NCBI GenBank assembly: GCA_949752745.1
Contig: OX457031.1
Span: 49,671,642-49,735,641 of the forward strand
DNA: 64,000 nucleotides
Origin: Protula sp. h YS-2021
Taxonomy: Eukaryota > Annelida > Polychaeta > Sabellida > Serpulidae
Reading direction: 5' to 3'
Part shown: positions 13,186 to 24,999 of the stretch, piece by piece
Layout of the letters: each line of letters opens with the position of its first letter
Numbering within the stretch: the stretch's first letter is position 1
Translations under genes and position numbers: made by a program
The notes under the pieces: model-generated
Databases searched by the model: none
What the model saw: only the letters and a program-made list of their open reading frames with translations
Told to the model about the DNA's origin: nothing

Positions 13186-14476
13186 CATTCCACAAAGCAA
13201 GTCCAGGTAAAATCAAATAAGATTGCAGCCCAAAGACCATTTTTTGTGCAATTATTTGCTGTATTCTATACAAAAGAATAACTTTGAATATTTAAAATGT
13301 TACATGTTACAATGTTTACATACAATCCTTTAATGCTGCTGACAGGAAGATAATTGACCTCAAACGCCACCTTTGCATTTGGAACGCCACAAATGCAATA
13401 TGGCGATATCATATCGTGCTACGCATGCAATGGTTACGAAAGAAAGTTTTGCCGTCAACCTCCGGATAATAGTTTATTCAATGTGGCATGTATTTAGGGT
13501 GGCGTATTTACCGGGTGGTACTTGAAACGTACAATGCAAAAGGTGATAGCATTTAGCATATTTTGTGTAGAAACTGTTGTAGCAATATTGCAAGGACAAA
13601 ATAAGCCAACCAAACGATTACACACGGGCATACGCTGATAATAACTAACATGTGGTTCTGTGCCCCAAAAGGTGACAATCTCGAATACCGCAGTATATTC
13701 GGCTCAGTCTTCGATTAAGCTTGTGATTGGCTGGACATAACTTAAACCGACACTAAAACCTGAACTAACATTCATTACAACCATCAACTAATATGAAAAA
13801 CATAGAGGCATCAGAGATGCAAAGCTCCCAGCCAGAGCGACACTTAATACAATAAAGACTGACAGCCTGGACAGGCTTTCAGCGTTGTGGTAGATGTGTT
13901 GCTGTCAATTACAGAAAGCATCAACAGCATCAGTGTCAGCACTTCAGGCGACAAAGGTTTAAGCTTTCAGGTCCATGTTGACTAAGAGGTACTGGTGCTA
14001 CCATCAATATATTGAGACGCGAAAGTGTGCGACCTACAGGCATAGGATACATAGAAGGTTAAAGGGTCCTCTGTATTTCGTAGCAAATCCAAAACAGAAA
14101 ACAGGTCTTTGTGGTATAGAAATAAGTTTCGATAACTGTATTGTACACAGCGTCAGTGTCAAAATAAATATGACAAGTCCAGCTTTGTTCGTCCTTAGTA
14201 AGTTCTTTAAGGAGGCATGAATATGTCAGTTTTTTAAAGAATGGTGTCAGAGCTTGCCAGTAGAACTTGGGTTTAGAATTACAATATTGAAATCACCCAA
14301 GAAGGCACAGTATTGCATGCAGTTCCTATTTATGATTTGCATTAGAGCTCGGTGAAGGAGAATTATTTTAACGGACGGTGGCCTGTACAAGTCTGTAAAG
14401 AAAATGTTTTTCGCCATTTTCTAACTGCGTGCAACGAAGAACTCTATATTATGTATATGTCAGATAAATCCATGAC

Positions 14477-14562
14477 ATTTCGTCGGCGACATTTCGTCGA
14501 CCGATTTTTCGTCGAGCGACTTTTCGTCGAAAGTGGCAAGTGCGACTTTTGGTCGAAATTTT
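14477..14562 (+). repeat. Left inverted arm of the 14.47-16.94 kb element
   Basis: Repeats of TTTCGTCG alternate with GCGAC/ACCG spacers and end in AAGTGGCAAGTGCGACTTTT. The reverse complement of 16845-16932 aligns along the whole arm at roughly 80% by eye. Confidence 0.75.
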
Positions 14563-15809
14563 TTTACTTTAAAGGAATAAATGTTTATTATGTGGAATTC
14601 AAGATAACCTTGTGTGCTTAAGTTTTTGGGATGCAAAATGTAGATTTTTTCTTTTGTTTTTGTTTGCGAAAAGCTCATCTTCCGTGACAGAAAAACAGAA
14701 GTAGTACAACAGCCCAACTTTTATTTTTAACATTTACACAAAAGAATCAAATTGAAGCGCGTGTTTGAGAACACTTACACGGGCTTAAGCTTTTTTCAAT
14801 AAGTTCTTACAACGACTAATGTATTTGATGGATTTAATTTACAAAAATGTGTTTTTAAAACATAACTATGATGATATTATTAAAACACTTTGCACAATAT
14901 GGTTACACTCTATGTGTGAGATCTTAGAGCGACTCTGGTCATTGATGGATACGTTTGCATAATGTTTTCTAAGAGCATTATCTTGAAAGGAACATCAGAG
15001 ATTATTAGCACTTGACAAGCCTTTGGCTTGCAAGGGTTATATGAATTTGTGCGAGCAAAATTCGTCCTTTTTTTCTTCTTGACACTTTTTTCCGTTTTTT
15101 TTGTGTCTATTTCTTCTCTGACACTATGGGCCCGACCATGAAACTTGGGACTTATGAAGAGCTTGATCTGAACATGTGCATGTCACTTTTTATTTTCGTC
15201 TTTGATTTCGTTTTCTTTGTTAAAACGCCATGTGAAAAGAGTGTATTTTTTGCAAGTAAATGCGTAGCATTTAACCCACATCACACAAAGTTGCTCAGTG
15301 AGCTTTGTGCGAGCTCTCACTGCGTAAATAGATAACACGGCGTATGCTAGATCAGTCAATAAAACCTTAAGTCAACAGAAACCAAACACTACTCGGCTTA
15401 TAAGACGTATTCAAGCTGTGTTGTTTGAAATATATTATTCAAGAAATAACCCATTGAAGGAAGTATTTTTGCGTTTTAATTTTTGTCAAGTGTTTAACAT
15501 TTCGCTAACGAAGTGAGGTTCTAGTCTTCAAAATGCGGTTGAATTAATCATGATTAAATATCCTCATGCACTTGAAAAGTATGCGCACTTTTTTGGAATA
15601 TTTCCGAAAATAATAAAGCTTCATGTTAGTTTGGATGTTTATTCTCGTGTCAGTGTGGATGTTTATTTTACACCTTTGTTGCTGTTCACACCTTGCTGTG
15701 ACCATTTAAACGTTAGCACTGATCAATAGCGGGGCTTAAGCAATATTGTTTCAGTGCACAATATACACACAGTTAAGACGAATGCATTAAGGTTTCTCAT
15801 TGAGCATTT

Positions 15810-16542
15810 TTGTTGGAACTTAAAGACGCAATGCCACGGCTTTTTGAAAACGAGAGGTACCGGGTTTTAGGCATGTTGAAAAGCAGATTTTCTGTAAAGG
15901 CCATCGCTAACCGATTTGGGTGCACCCGAGAAACGGTTTATCGGCTGCATGAGAGGCATAGAGCAACGGGGAATATCCATGATCGACCTCAACTCGAACA
16001 ACCACGTGTAACGACGCCTCAGCAGGATCGCCACTTTAGTGCACTTACGCAACAGGTTCCAGAGTGCCACGCAAACGGCGGCAATAACACCAAGCAGACC
16101 GAACAACTGGATAAGCCGAATGACAGAGTCCAGAAGTTTGGCGGGATACGGGATACGTGCTCGCAGAGCTTATCGAGGCGTGGTACTGGACGCATGAAGA
16201 CGCCACTTAAGACGGGGTTGGTACCGGCAGGCCAAGTGGTTCCCCACATCCAGCAAAACAGCAACGCCATCTTTATGCATAACAACGCGAGATTGCATGT
16301 TGCCAGAGACAGTTTACTGTATCATACATGAACCCCATAGAACATGTCTGGGATTACGTGGATAGGAATTTTAGACAACGGGATCCGCCTACGAGAAATC
16401 GGGATCCGCCTCCGCCGAACTGCGCCAAACATGGATCCAGGAGTGGTACCGCTAGCCTCAGTGGAGGATTAACCGTCTCATTTGCTCGATGCAAAGAACG
16501 ATTGGTGCTCTGCTTCACGCTGAAGGTGATCACACACGTTAT
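15810..16542 (+). pseudogene. Tc1/mariner transposase pseudogene with frameshifts
   Basis: The N-terminal helix-turn-helix is well preserved (MPRLFENERYRVLGMLKSRF, then IANRFGCTRETVYRLHERHR), followed by the GNIHDRP and QPRVTTPQQDRH linker. After codon ~75 the frame shifts (LRNRFQSAT, GIRARRAYRGVVLDA) and a stop follows. Most of the catalytic core is deleted. The segment for the second catalytic aspartate reads IFMHNNARLHVA, where the family has H-D-N-A-R-P-H-V-A, so D is changed to N. The third block (NPIEHVWDYVDRNFRQRDPP) follows, and after another frameshift the usual end EGDHTRY-stop is seen near 16520-16542. Typical length is ~330-350 codons; this relic is shorter and dead. It belongs to the same family as the 6.8-kb relic and lies inside the 14.47-16.94 kb element. 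Confidence 0.85.
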
Positions 16543-16844
16543 TGAAGTGCTTGGTTTTTTTACTGAAACTGTAAACGGGGACAATTGGACCTACCCATGT
16601 TTCAAATTGAACTCTCTCGAAACGTTGCCACTCTTCGAATTTGTTATTTTGTCAGTTAGTGAGCATTTATGTGATCTTTTTTTAGCGAAAATTGAATTCT
16701 TTCATGTTAAATAGTTTTAAAGCTACAAAAATTTCAAAATTATATACTTTTTAATGTGCATGAGTATATTAATTACAGTTCTGAGAGCGACTCTCGACAT
16801 TGATCATTAACTGACGCCTTGACTTCAAATGAAAAAGTTTCAAG

Positions 16845-16932
16845 AATTTCGACGAAAAGTCGCACTTACCACTTTTGACGAAAAGTCGTTCGACGGAATA
16901 TCGCCGACGAAAACTCGCTCGACGAAAAGTTG
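16845..16932 (-). repeat. Right inverted arm of the 14.47-16.94 kb element
   Basis: Mirror copy of the left arm, with GACGAAAAGTCG motifs and GCACTTACCACTTTTGACG near its inner end. The flank begins with the duplicated target ATGTCAGATA. Confidence 0.75.
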
Positions 16933-17244
16933 GGATAGCATGTCAGATATGTCTCCAGTTGGTTTGTAAAACGCATATGCTTTGGCAGGGTCGCTGTGAT
17001 ATGGATATGGATGCATGTCGAGAACATCTAAAATCTTCAATATTCATCAGGTTTTCGGCATCTTTCTGTGTCAGTCTTGTCTGAGAGCAAAAGAAAACAT
17101 CCATAGAGTTGAATCGTTCACCGGTTGGCATAGCCTGAATATGAACATTGATAAACCCTTATTCGTGACAGTTATTCCGACCACAGTTATTCCGACGACA
17201 GTTGTGTCGCCAGATGCCACAGTTATTTTGATTTCTATTATTAA

Positions 17245-17247
<3 letters not shown>

Positions 17248-17318
<71 letters not shown>
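17248..17318. repeat. (TA)n microsatellite
   Basis: An uninterrupted TA array of about 70 bp. The overlapping open frame with poly-IY is an artefact. Confidence 0.95.
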
Positions 17319-17320
<2 letters not shown>

Positions 17321-18174
17321 TCTAAAACCAGTCATAGAGAGACCATGCCTTATATATAGTACTTATGGAGACCATTTGTATATTTCTTACCTTCTAGTTT
17401 AGAAAGACAAAAATTACCAAAAAATGTTCCTATACGTTGTAGATAATGGGTACGATTTTTTTTCTTGTCATATTAAGTAGCAAAAAATAAACAAAAAAGT
17501 TGGTTTACGTATTTTTTCTATATTTTCCTTGGCATTTTAGGCGACCTGGCTAAAACCACGGAATTTCCCGGGTCTCCGTAAGTGTGTTGTTTAATGCTCT
17601 GTATATTTGGTCTCCCAAAGTAGCATATTTTGTTACTAGTTGGGTATTTTTAAAGATTTATTTTAAACCTATGTTTATTATTATTATTATTTGTTATGTA
17701 TATGCATTGTTTATAAGTTATACACATGTACGACAGCCTTTAGAGATGACACTATACACATATTACCAATGACTGTGCCATTTAGTTCTACTTAGCATGC
17801 AAATATGTGCAAGATGCTTCATGTTTCTGGTTAAAATATTGTTACGTGACATTTAAACTCTGCAACATAACTAAGGAAAGCAAACAATTGAAGTAGTAAT
17901 TAATGATAAACAAAATTTCTCTTCAAGTTGTATATATGGTCGCCTTAAGTCGGTTTATACACCTAAAATATACAACCAGCAATAAGGAGACCATATATTT
18001 TTCATGAATATGTGCAAGATTTTTATATTATTAAGACAAAATAGTGCTGAATGTTATTTTAAATTCCTTAAAAATTATTTTGATAGGCAAAAAAGAGTAA
18101 TGAATATAAAAAAAATGCTCTTTCAAGTGTTTTGTATAAGTGTGAAGCATAGTCCCTTTAAGTCGGTTTACACA

Positions 18175-18293
<119 letters not shown>

Positions 18294-19232
18294 AGGGATA
18301 CGTTTTTTTACGTCATAATGTTTATTACGTCATAATGCATCTTGCTCTAAAATGTTCGTTTCTTTGAAAAAATGCCTGTTTACAGTGCTAAATTATCCTT
18401 TTCTTCAATTTCGTGCTAAACCATATGTAAACATGTTGAGCAGTTAAGGAAAAAATACTCGTTGTTATAATATTTTTAAATACATAATATATAGCGGATC
18501 TTAAATAAAAATGACAGTTTTCCCCGGTCTCCTCAAAGCTGACTTTTCGGCACTAATGTTTATACAAGGTATAAAGTTTAAGATCAAATTAAAGGTTGTT
18601 ATCAAGTGTCAACAGACAAATTTAATTTTAAACCAAAGTATATTATATTTACTATGCCATAAAATCATTCGTTTTGGTCTCCCTAAATTTTTGGTCTCCC
18701 TAATACTGGTTTTTTAGCAAAAATGGTCCCCGTATTGCTGGAGGTACACTTCTATATATATATATTTTTTTATATTTACAATTGTCTCGACGACTTTTTC
18801 TTTGAAACAGGGTAATCCGGAGTTAATCTGTCACTGCATAGGCTTCTTCTGAGTACTTCTTGCGCACTATAATCCTTAAGCCACTGGCAACCGCACTTGG
18901 GGGAGGCGATTCAGCATCTACTTAATCTCTTGATGCTCTGATGCTCTTGATACACGGTGGTAATAACTTTTCCGGAGATCAATCACACTAAAAATGTACA
19001 AAGAATTTCTAAAGGTATATTCCATTACTTTCGCTTAGTGCCTAGTCTGTCTTAAATTTTTCTGTACTGTGATGCAGTGTAGTACGCAATTGTCTAACCG
19101 GTGCTGTTCTGTTGAAACAATAAAGTTGATGCATTCAAATTTAGTGTTTTATTGGAATAAAATAGGTAAAATAGGTGAAATTCGGAATAACTGTCGTCAG
19201 AATAACTGTCGTACATTCCTGGCATTGGCAAA

Positions 19233-19291
19233 GTTTTCACTTCTTTTCAACGTGCTGTGATTTCGACAATTTTCAGTCGACCCGATGTAAC
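19233..19291 (+). repeat. Dispersed repeat fragment, copy 1
   Basis: Starts GTTTTCACTTCTTTTCAACG and contains GATTTCGACAATTTTCAGTC. It is similar, at roughly 80% by eye, to 24309-24368 just right of the 33-bp satellite, so both are pieces of one dispersed family. Confidence 0.55.
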
Positions 19292-19299
19292 AGGCTATC

Positions 19300-21770
19300 T
19301 TACCCCCGCCCCCTGTACAACCCCCCCCCCCCCCGAGGGGAAGCTATATTAGGCTATCTTTCCCCTTCCAGTATATTTATCCCCCCAACGAACTGTTTAC
19401 GTGTAAATGTATTTTTATAATATTCGTTTATGTGAATAAATGGAAGCTGTATAAAAATATCTTAGACACTTTATTGACTAAATTCAACATCGTTTAAAAT
19501 AAATGTGGAAAAGACATTCTTGATCAAAAAGTTCTTTGTTTTTCTCTTAATATTCTTTTTAGCATTTTTAGAGAGTCCCGTTATATACTTGTGATTGCTA
19601 AGATTATCACAAATAACATCAACATTACCCAAGAAGCGTTTTGTGTATGTTCATCTTTATTCTCCATTTAGAAAGTGATACCAGGTGGTGAAAAAGCTAC
19701 CAATTTATACTAAGGGGGACAGTCATCTTGGTTGAGCGTTTGTATCATGGAGTGGTTATCTAGAGATAGTGCTCAGGATAAAATACTGATTAAATTTAAT
19801 CAACTTATTTTCAAAGGCGTTTTTGCAAAGTGGATAGAAGTATTGACTTGGTTTGTAGAAGTAAACAAGTATTGTTGTCAATATTTTGCTGACAATTCGG
19901 ACTTAGTTTATGGATTAAAATTTAACATAGAATTTTATCAACATAATCAACTTGAATTATAATGCACCATGGTTAATGTAGTCATGCAAATGTTTTCAAA
20001 AAATTTTACGGAGTGATTGTAAACAGAAGTGATTTTTCAGTGTATTTAAGCTACATCACCTGGACTGAAAACTTGTAATATGTAGGTAAACTACCTAAGT
20101 CAGCATTAATTTAATATTAATTAGAGCTGATACTAAACGTTTTTGGCTACAAGGATATTTTAAGCTCTGATGTTGTGAAATACAGAAAACTATTTAAACA
20201 GGTAGTAACAAACATTAATCTGCAATCAAGGAACATATAAGATAAACGATGATTACCTGAAATATCGTAAATTAAGGTGCGTAGACCTCATTTACATGCA
20301 ATAATAAGAGCGCTCTACATAAAATGCTTGAACTCAGTTTTAGACAGGAGAACATATATTTAGTGTTTTGAGTATTTTGCGTATTGCTGTCAAATTAATA
20401 TATTGATTATGGAGGAAATGGATCTTCGTGAAAGATGGTATATGTATGTGTAACATTGTATACAATGATAAGCAAAAGATAGTCCTAAAAATTCAGAAAA
20501 AATGACTCTTAAAGAGTAAATGATAAGTAAAAAAGAACATATTTATTCTGTGTATGCAACAATTAATGTAAAGGCTTGCAATTTGTTGTTTTGTAATCTT
20601 AAATAAATATAAGATATTGTTTTAGTTTTATTACACATGATCAAAATGAATTTGGAGTGATATATTCACCACGTAAGGAAGATATATATTCATTGTGAAA
20701 TCGTATTATTTTGAGAATACCTGAGGATTTGTGTAGCGTAAATATGATATGATGATAACAAATGATATTTTAAAAAAAAGCAGTGTGAACACAGCTTATC
20801 TTCTCAGACGTACGGAATATTATATATTTTATAATGTTTATTTTACGTAGTAATTAGGTGTTGTTATGTTTCTTTCATTCAATTTTGACCCTTAATTCAA
20901 GCATTTTCAGCTTAGTATAGATGAAAGCATATTGTTCAAGTTGGCTCAACTAAAACAATAAGGTTTGGGTGGCATACCAGTAACCTTGTATTCGTCCAAT
21001 ATTTTTAATATGCACGGAAAGATATTACTCAATAAAAATATTTTTGAAAGTGAAATACATTTCTGTAGCAATAAATAAACTTAAATGAAACCAGTTATAT
21101 TCCTATGCATTTAATCAGTAGTACTTATTCTAAGCGGCATATTTGCATATATCATTGGACATTTTTTCGGATACAATGATATCACTTTTATCATTTGCAT
21201 GCAAGAAAAACAAACATGTACTTTAATCACATATCAGAGCAAAATTGACCAAGTAGAAAAACGTCAGCTCCAATCGGACCTTGTTAACTACAGTCTTTTA
21301 CCGAAACTTAAAATTGCCCGAGATTTCTTATCTAGCTTTTAATGGCCTGTTACAATACAAAAATAAAAATAAAAACAAAAGAGATATGGATTCTTTTCAT
21401 TTCAATACAGCTGCGATGTGATTGCCATTGGTAAATGCGACGGGGATTAAACAATCAGATTAACCTTACTAATATTGGTTAACACAGAGTCGGATATTAC
21501 AAGGAGGATAATGTTGGGTTGCAATTGTGCCTTTGGTTCAGGAGCAGAGAGAAAAAATAAATGGAGAAACATAGGGGGAAATCTAGAATGGCTGGGGCTA
21601 GAGGTGAACAGGGGACAGAAAGAAAACAAAGCGGAAAAAATACGGGGGGTGAGCTAGCCTGGGTGGGGGAAAGCTGAATAGGGGACAAAAAATACCTAGT
21701 GGGGTGCAGAGAGCCAGCTTCGCCCCCCCCCCCGAAGAGGGGGGAGCTATAAAGGGGACATCTGAAATAC
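19300..21770. other. AT-rich non-coding stretch
   Basis: No recognisable gene or transposon. Poly-C tracts occur near 19321 and 21724. The small frames around 21447-21819 lie in purine-rich sequence and have no domains. Confidence 0.55.
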
Positions 21771-21809
21771 ATATTCTTTCACTGCGTGACGTTTCAAACC
21801 TGTAGCACA

Positions 21810-22240
21810 AAGACTTCACACAAAAACGCTGCGGACAAACTACTCAGTATCTCACAAAATGCTGCGGACAAACTACTCAGTATCTCACAAAATGCTGCGG
21901 ACAAAGTACTCAGTATCATACAAAAATTCTGCGGACAAACTACTCAGTATGTCACAAAATGCTGCGGACAAACTAGTCAGTATCTCACAAAGTGATGCGG
22001 ACAAACTACTCAGTATCTCACAAATGCTGCGGACAAACTACTCAGTATCTCATAAAATGCTGCGGACAAACTACTCAGGATCACACAAAAATGCTGCGGA
22101 AAAACTACTCAGTATCTCACAAAATGCTGCGGGCAAACTACTCAGTATCACACAAAAATGCTGCGGACAAACTACTCAGTATCTCACAAAAAGCTGCGGA
22201 CAAACTACTCAGTATCTCACAAAATGCTGCGGACAAACTA
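21810..22240. repeat. 33-bp satellite, block 1 (about 13 units)
   Basis: Thirteen units of a 32-34 bp monomer: ACAAACTACTCAGTATCTCA followed by CAAAATGCTGCGG. Single-base indels between units break any reading frame, so this block is not coding. The left flank (21776-21841, ending CTTCACACAAAAACGCTGCG) resembles the right flank of the whole array (24395-24462), which suggests the monomer was amplified from a pre-existing dispersed repeat. Confidence 0.9.
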
Positions 22241-23314
22241 CCCAGTAAGCACAGAAAATTTTCCCATGTGGGATACGTATGGGTTTTAATTGGGATTTGC
22301 ATGGGAAGGTGGGAAAGGGGAAAACCCATATTCATCCCGTGGAGAAAGGAGCCATTTCTGGGTGGGAAATGCCTGGGTTTTCCCACCCTGGGAAACCCCC
22401 TGTAAAATACACATAAAATATGAATGGGAATACCCACGTAAATCCCACCCGGGTAAACCCAGGTGGGTCCCAACTGGGAAATGCATGGGCAACTCCATGT
22501 CATATTTTTCCCATCTTCACCATTATCTGGGATTTCCATAGGAAGGCCCAGGATGGGAATTATCTGGGAAACACATGGGTTTTACTTGGGAAAAGCATAG
22601 CCCAGTAAGCACAGAAAATTTTCCCATGTGGGATACGTATGGGTTTTATATATTATACATTTGAATTCCCACGTAAAATTTCATTAGAAGTCATTTGTAT
22701 ATTACACGTATATTTTACGTGGGATTTCCCATATGGGCATTCCCATGTAAAATACACGTATATTACACGTATATTTTACGTGGGATTTCCCATATGGGCA
22801 TTCCCATGTAAAATACAGGTATATTATGCGCAGTCTGGCAATGTGGGCTTATTATCGCAGACCGGAAACAGCCGCCATTGAGCGATAATATATTTAAATT
22901 TTGCTACATTCTGCATATTTTGGTGGAGGGCTGCATTTTTTCTAAGTATAATCGAAAGTTAGACATGGAAATACCAATTTCACTAAAATTTTTATGCTTA
23001 AAATTCTTTTAAGGAGTACTTTATAACTACACTATAGTTATAAAGGTTCATGTCTGTGTATTCGATGGAGTTATCGTGTATGCCCAGAGTGGGTCGTCCC
23101 ATGTAAAACCCGTGGAGACACCATTTTTTTGACCAAAATCTGCCCGGGAATGCCCATGTATTTCCCGTATGGATTATGCGTGGGAATTCCGACCATGGAT
23201 TTTACCTCGATTTTTGTCTCATTCCCATGCAAATCCCATGCATGGGATTCACGTGGGAAGGACCAAAAATAACCCTGGGTTTTACATGGGTTTTACTTGG
23301 GTGTGCTTACCGGG
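22241..23314. mobile_element. TIR element (two tandem or nested units) inserted in the satellite
   Basis: The satellite is interrupted in the middle of a monomer. The left end reads CCCAGTAAGCACA, and the right end TGTGCTTACCGGG, whose reverse complement is CCCGGTAAGCACA: a 13-bp terminal inverted repeat with one difference. TA (22239-22240 and 23315-23316) is duplicated at the junction, and removing the element restores the monomer exactly. The interior is rich in imperfect CCCATG/CATGGG motifs. The first ~49 bp are repeated at 22601-22649, preceded by a decayed 3'-like end (TTTTACTTGGG), so two units lie in tandem or nested. No transposase is present. A TA target fits Tc1/mariner-like MITEs, but the superfamily is uncertain. 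Confidence 0.8.
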
Positions 23315-24290
23315 TACTCAGTATCTCACAAAATGCTGCGGACAAACTACTCAGTATGTCACAAAATACTGCGGACAAACTACTCAGTATCTCACAAAAT
23401 GCTGCGGACAAACTAGTCAGTATCTCACAAAGTGATGCGGATAAACTACTCAGTATCTCACGAAATGCTGCAGACAAACTACTCAGTATCTCACAAAATG
23501 CTGCGGACAAACTACTCAGTATCTCACAAAATGCTGCGGACAAACTACTCAGTATCTCACAAAGTGATGCGGATAAACTACTCAGTATCTCACAAAATGC
23601 TGCGGACAAACTAGTCAGTATCTCACAAAGTGATGCGGATAAACTACTCAGTATCTCACAAAATGCTGCGGACAAACTACTCAGTATGTCACAAAATACT
23701 GCGGACAAACTACTCAGTATCTCACAAAATGCTGCGAACAAACTACTCAGTATCTCACAAAATGCTGCGGACAAACTACTCAGTATCTCACAAAATGCTG
23801 CGGACAAACTAGTCAGTATCTCACAAAGTGATGCGGATAAACTACTCAGTATCTCACAAAATGCTGCGGACAAACTAGTCAGTATCTCACAAAGTGATGC
23901 GGATAAACTACTCAGTATCTCACAAAATGCTGCGGACAAACTACTCAGTATCTCACAAAATGCTGCGGACAAACTAGTCAGTATGTCACAAAATACTGCG
24001 GACAAACTACTCAGTATCTCACAAAATGCTGCGAACAAACTACTCAGTATCTCACAAAATGCTGCGGACAAACTACTCAGTATCTCACAAAATGCTGCGG
24101 ACAAACTAGTCAGTATCTCACAAAGTGATGCGGATAAACTACTCAGTATCTCACAAAATGCTGCGGACAAACTACTCAGTATCTCACAAAATGCTGCGGA
24201 CAAACTAGTCAGTATCTCACAAAGTGATGCGGATAAACTACTCAGTATCTCACAAAAATGCTGCGGACAAACTACTCAGTATCTCCAGTA
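23315..24290. repeat. 33-bp satellite, block 2 (about 29 units)
   Basis: About 29 monomers, almost all exactly 33 bp. Variants (GTATGTCACAAAATACTGCG, CTCACAAAGTGATGCGG and GCTGCGAACAAAC types) recur in the same order 297 bp apart (for example at 23684 and 23981), a nine-monomer higher-order repeat. Because 33 is divisible by three and the monomer lacks stops, frames stay open on both strands (a 398-codon plus frame and a 298-codon minus frame). They are treated as consequences of the repeat, not genes. Confidence 0.9.
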
Positions 24291-24308
24291 TCTCAATCAA
24301 TACACAGA

Positions 24309-24368
24309 GTTTTCACCTATTTTCTTTGTGCTGCGATTTCGACAAGTATCAGTCGATCCGGATCAAAC
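24309..24368 (+). repeat. Dispersed repeat fragment, copy 2
   Basis: Matches 19233-19291 (GATTTCGACAAGTATCAGTC). A stretch rich in GGACGGACGGACAGACGGA-type tetramers follows at 24486-24505. Confidence 0.55.
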
Positions 24369-24639
24369 CTAGGCGCTGCACACCTGCAATATATGTTTCT
24401 TCACTGCATGAAGTTTAGAAACTGTGGAAAGAAGGCTTCACACAAATATGTATGCGGGCAAAGTTGAGTGCACAAATGTTTACAGATGGACGGACGGACA
24501 GACGGAGCAATAGCTCTCAGCAAAATTTTGGCTGGAGCTTAAACAGTTATTCTCACATGGTATCAAAGATACCATATGAGGTGGAAATGCTTAGAATTCT
24601 CCACCTATTTTTTTATTATTATTTATTCATTTTTTTTAA

Positions 24640-24955
24640 GTTTTCGGCCAAAATCTTGTTCGCACTTCTCGTCCAAAACCGCTGGGCGTAGAAAGTTGAA
24701 ACTTAGCACAGGTACGTAGACCAACGTGAACTGGATCTGTGCTGAATTTCAGTGACCTTAAGCATTGTCTTCAAGGTCAAATTCAAGGCCAAAGATCAAT
24801 TTCGGCCAAATTTTTGTTCGAGCTTCTCCTCCAAAACTGCTAGGCGCAGAAAGTTGAGACTTGGCACACATACGCAGACTAACGTGAACTGGATCTGTGC
24901 TGAATTTTAGCGGCCTTGAGCATTGTTTTTAAGGTCAAAATTCAAGTTCAAAACT
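24640..24955. repeat. Two direct copies of a ~158-bp unit
   Basis: TTCGGCCAAAATCTTGTTCG through AACGTGAACTGGATCTGTGC to CAAGGTCAAATTC occurs at about 24640-24775 and again, diverged, at about 24798-24945. Confidence 0.75.
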
Positions 24956-24999
24956 AAAAAAAAAACAAAGTATCAACAGAACAAAAATAAAATTAGCAT

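Larger units (their letters stand above)
14467..16939. mobile_element. DNA transposon with motif-array inverted ends and 9-10-bp TSD
   Basis: Two inverted arms of about 85-90 bp (14477-14562 and 16845-16932), each built from repeated TTTCGTCG/CGACGAAA motifs, face each other across about 2.3 kb. The direct repeat ATGTCAGATA flanks the pair exactly (14457-14466 and 16940-16949). Target duplications of 9-11 bp are typical of Mutator-like elements, and minisatellite-like inverted ends are described for the related Rehavkus group. The interior holds a degraded Tc1/mariner transposase, which does not fit a 9-10-bp duplication and so is probably a nested or hitch-hiking insertion. The superfamily assignment is inference. 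No Mutator-like transposase is visible, so this copy would be non-autonomous. Confidence 0.65.

Noticed and set aside
16943..17131. 62-codon minus frame next to the 14.47-16.94 kb element as a host exon
   Set aside because: No domain, and no convincing splice borders on either side.
21786..24290. CRISPR-like array
   Set aside because: Repeats are directly adjacent without unique spacers and the genome is eukaryotic; it is a satellite.
23176..24372. 398-codon plus-strand open frame and 298-codon minus-strand frame
   Set aside because: Both are by-products of a stop-free 33-bp tandem repeat; block 1 of the same satellite is frameshifted.
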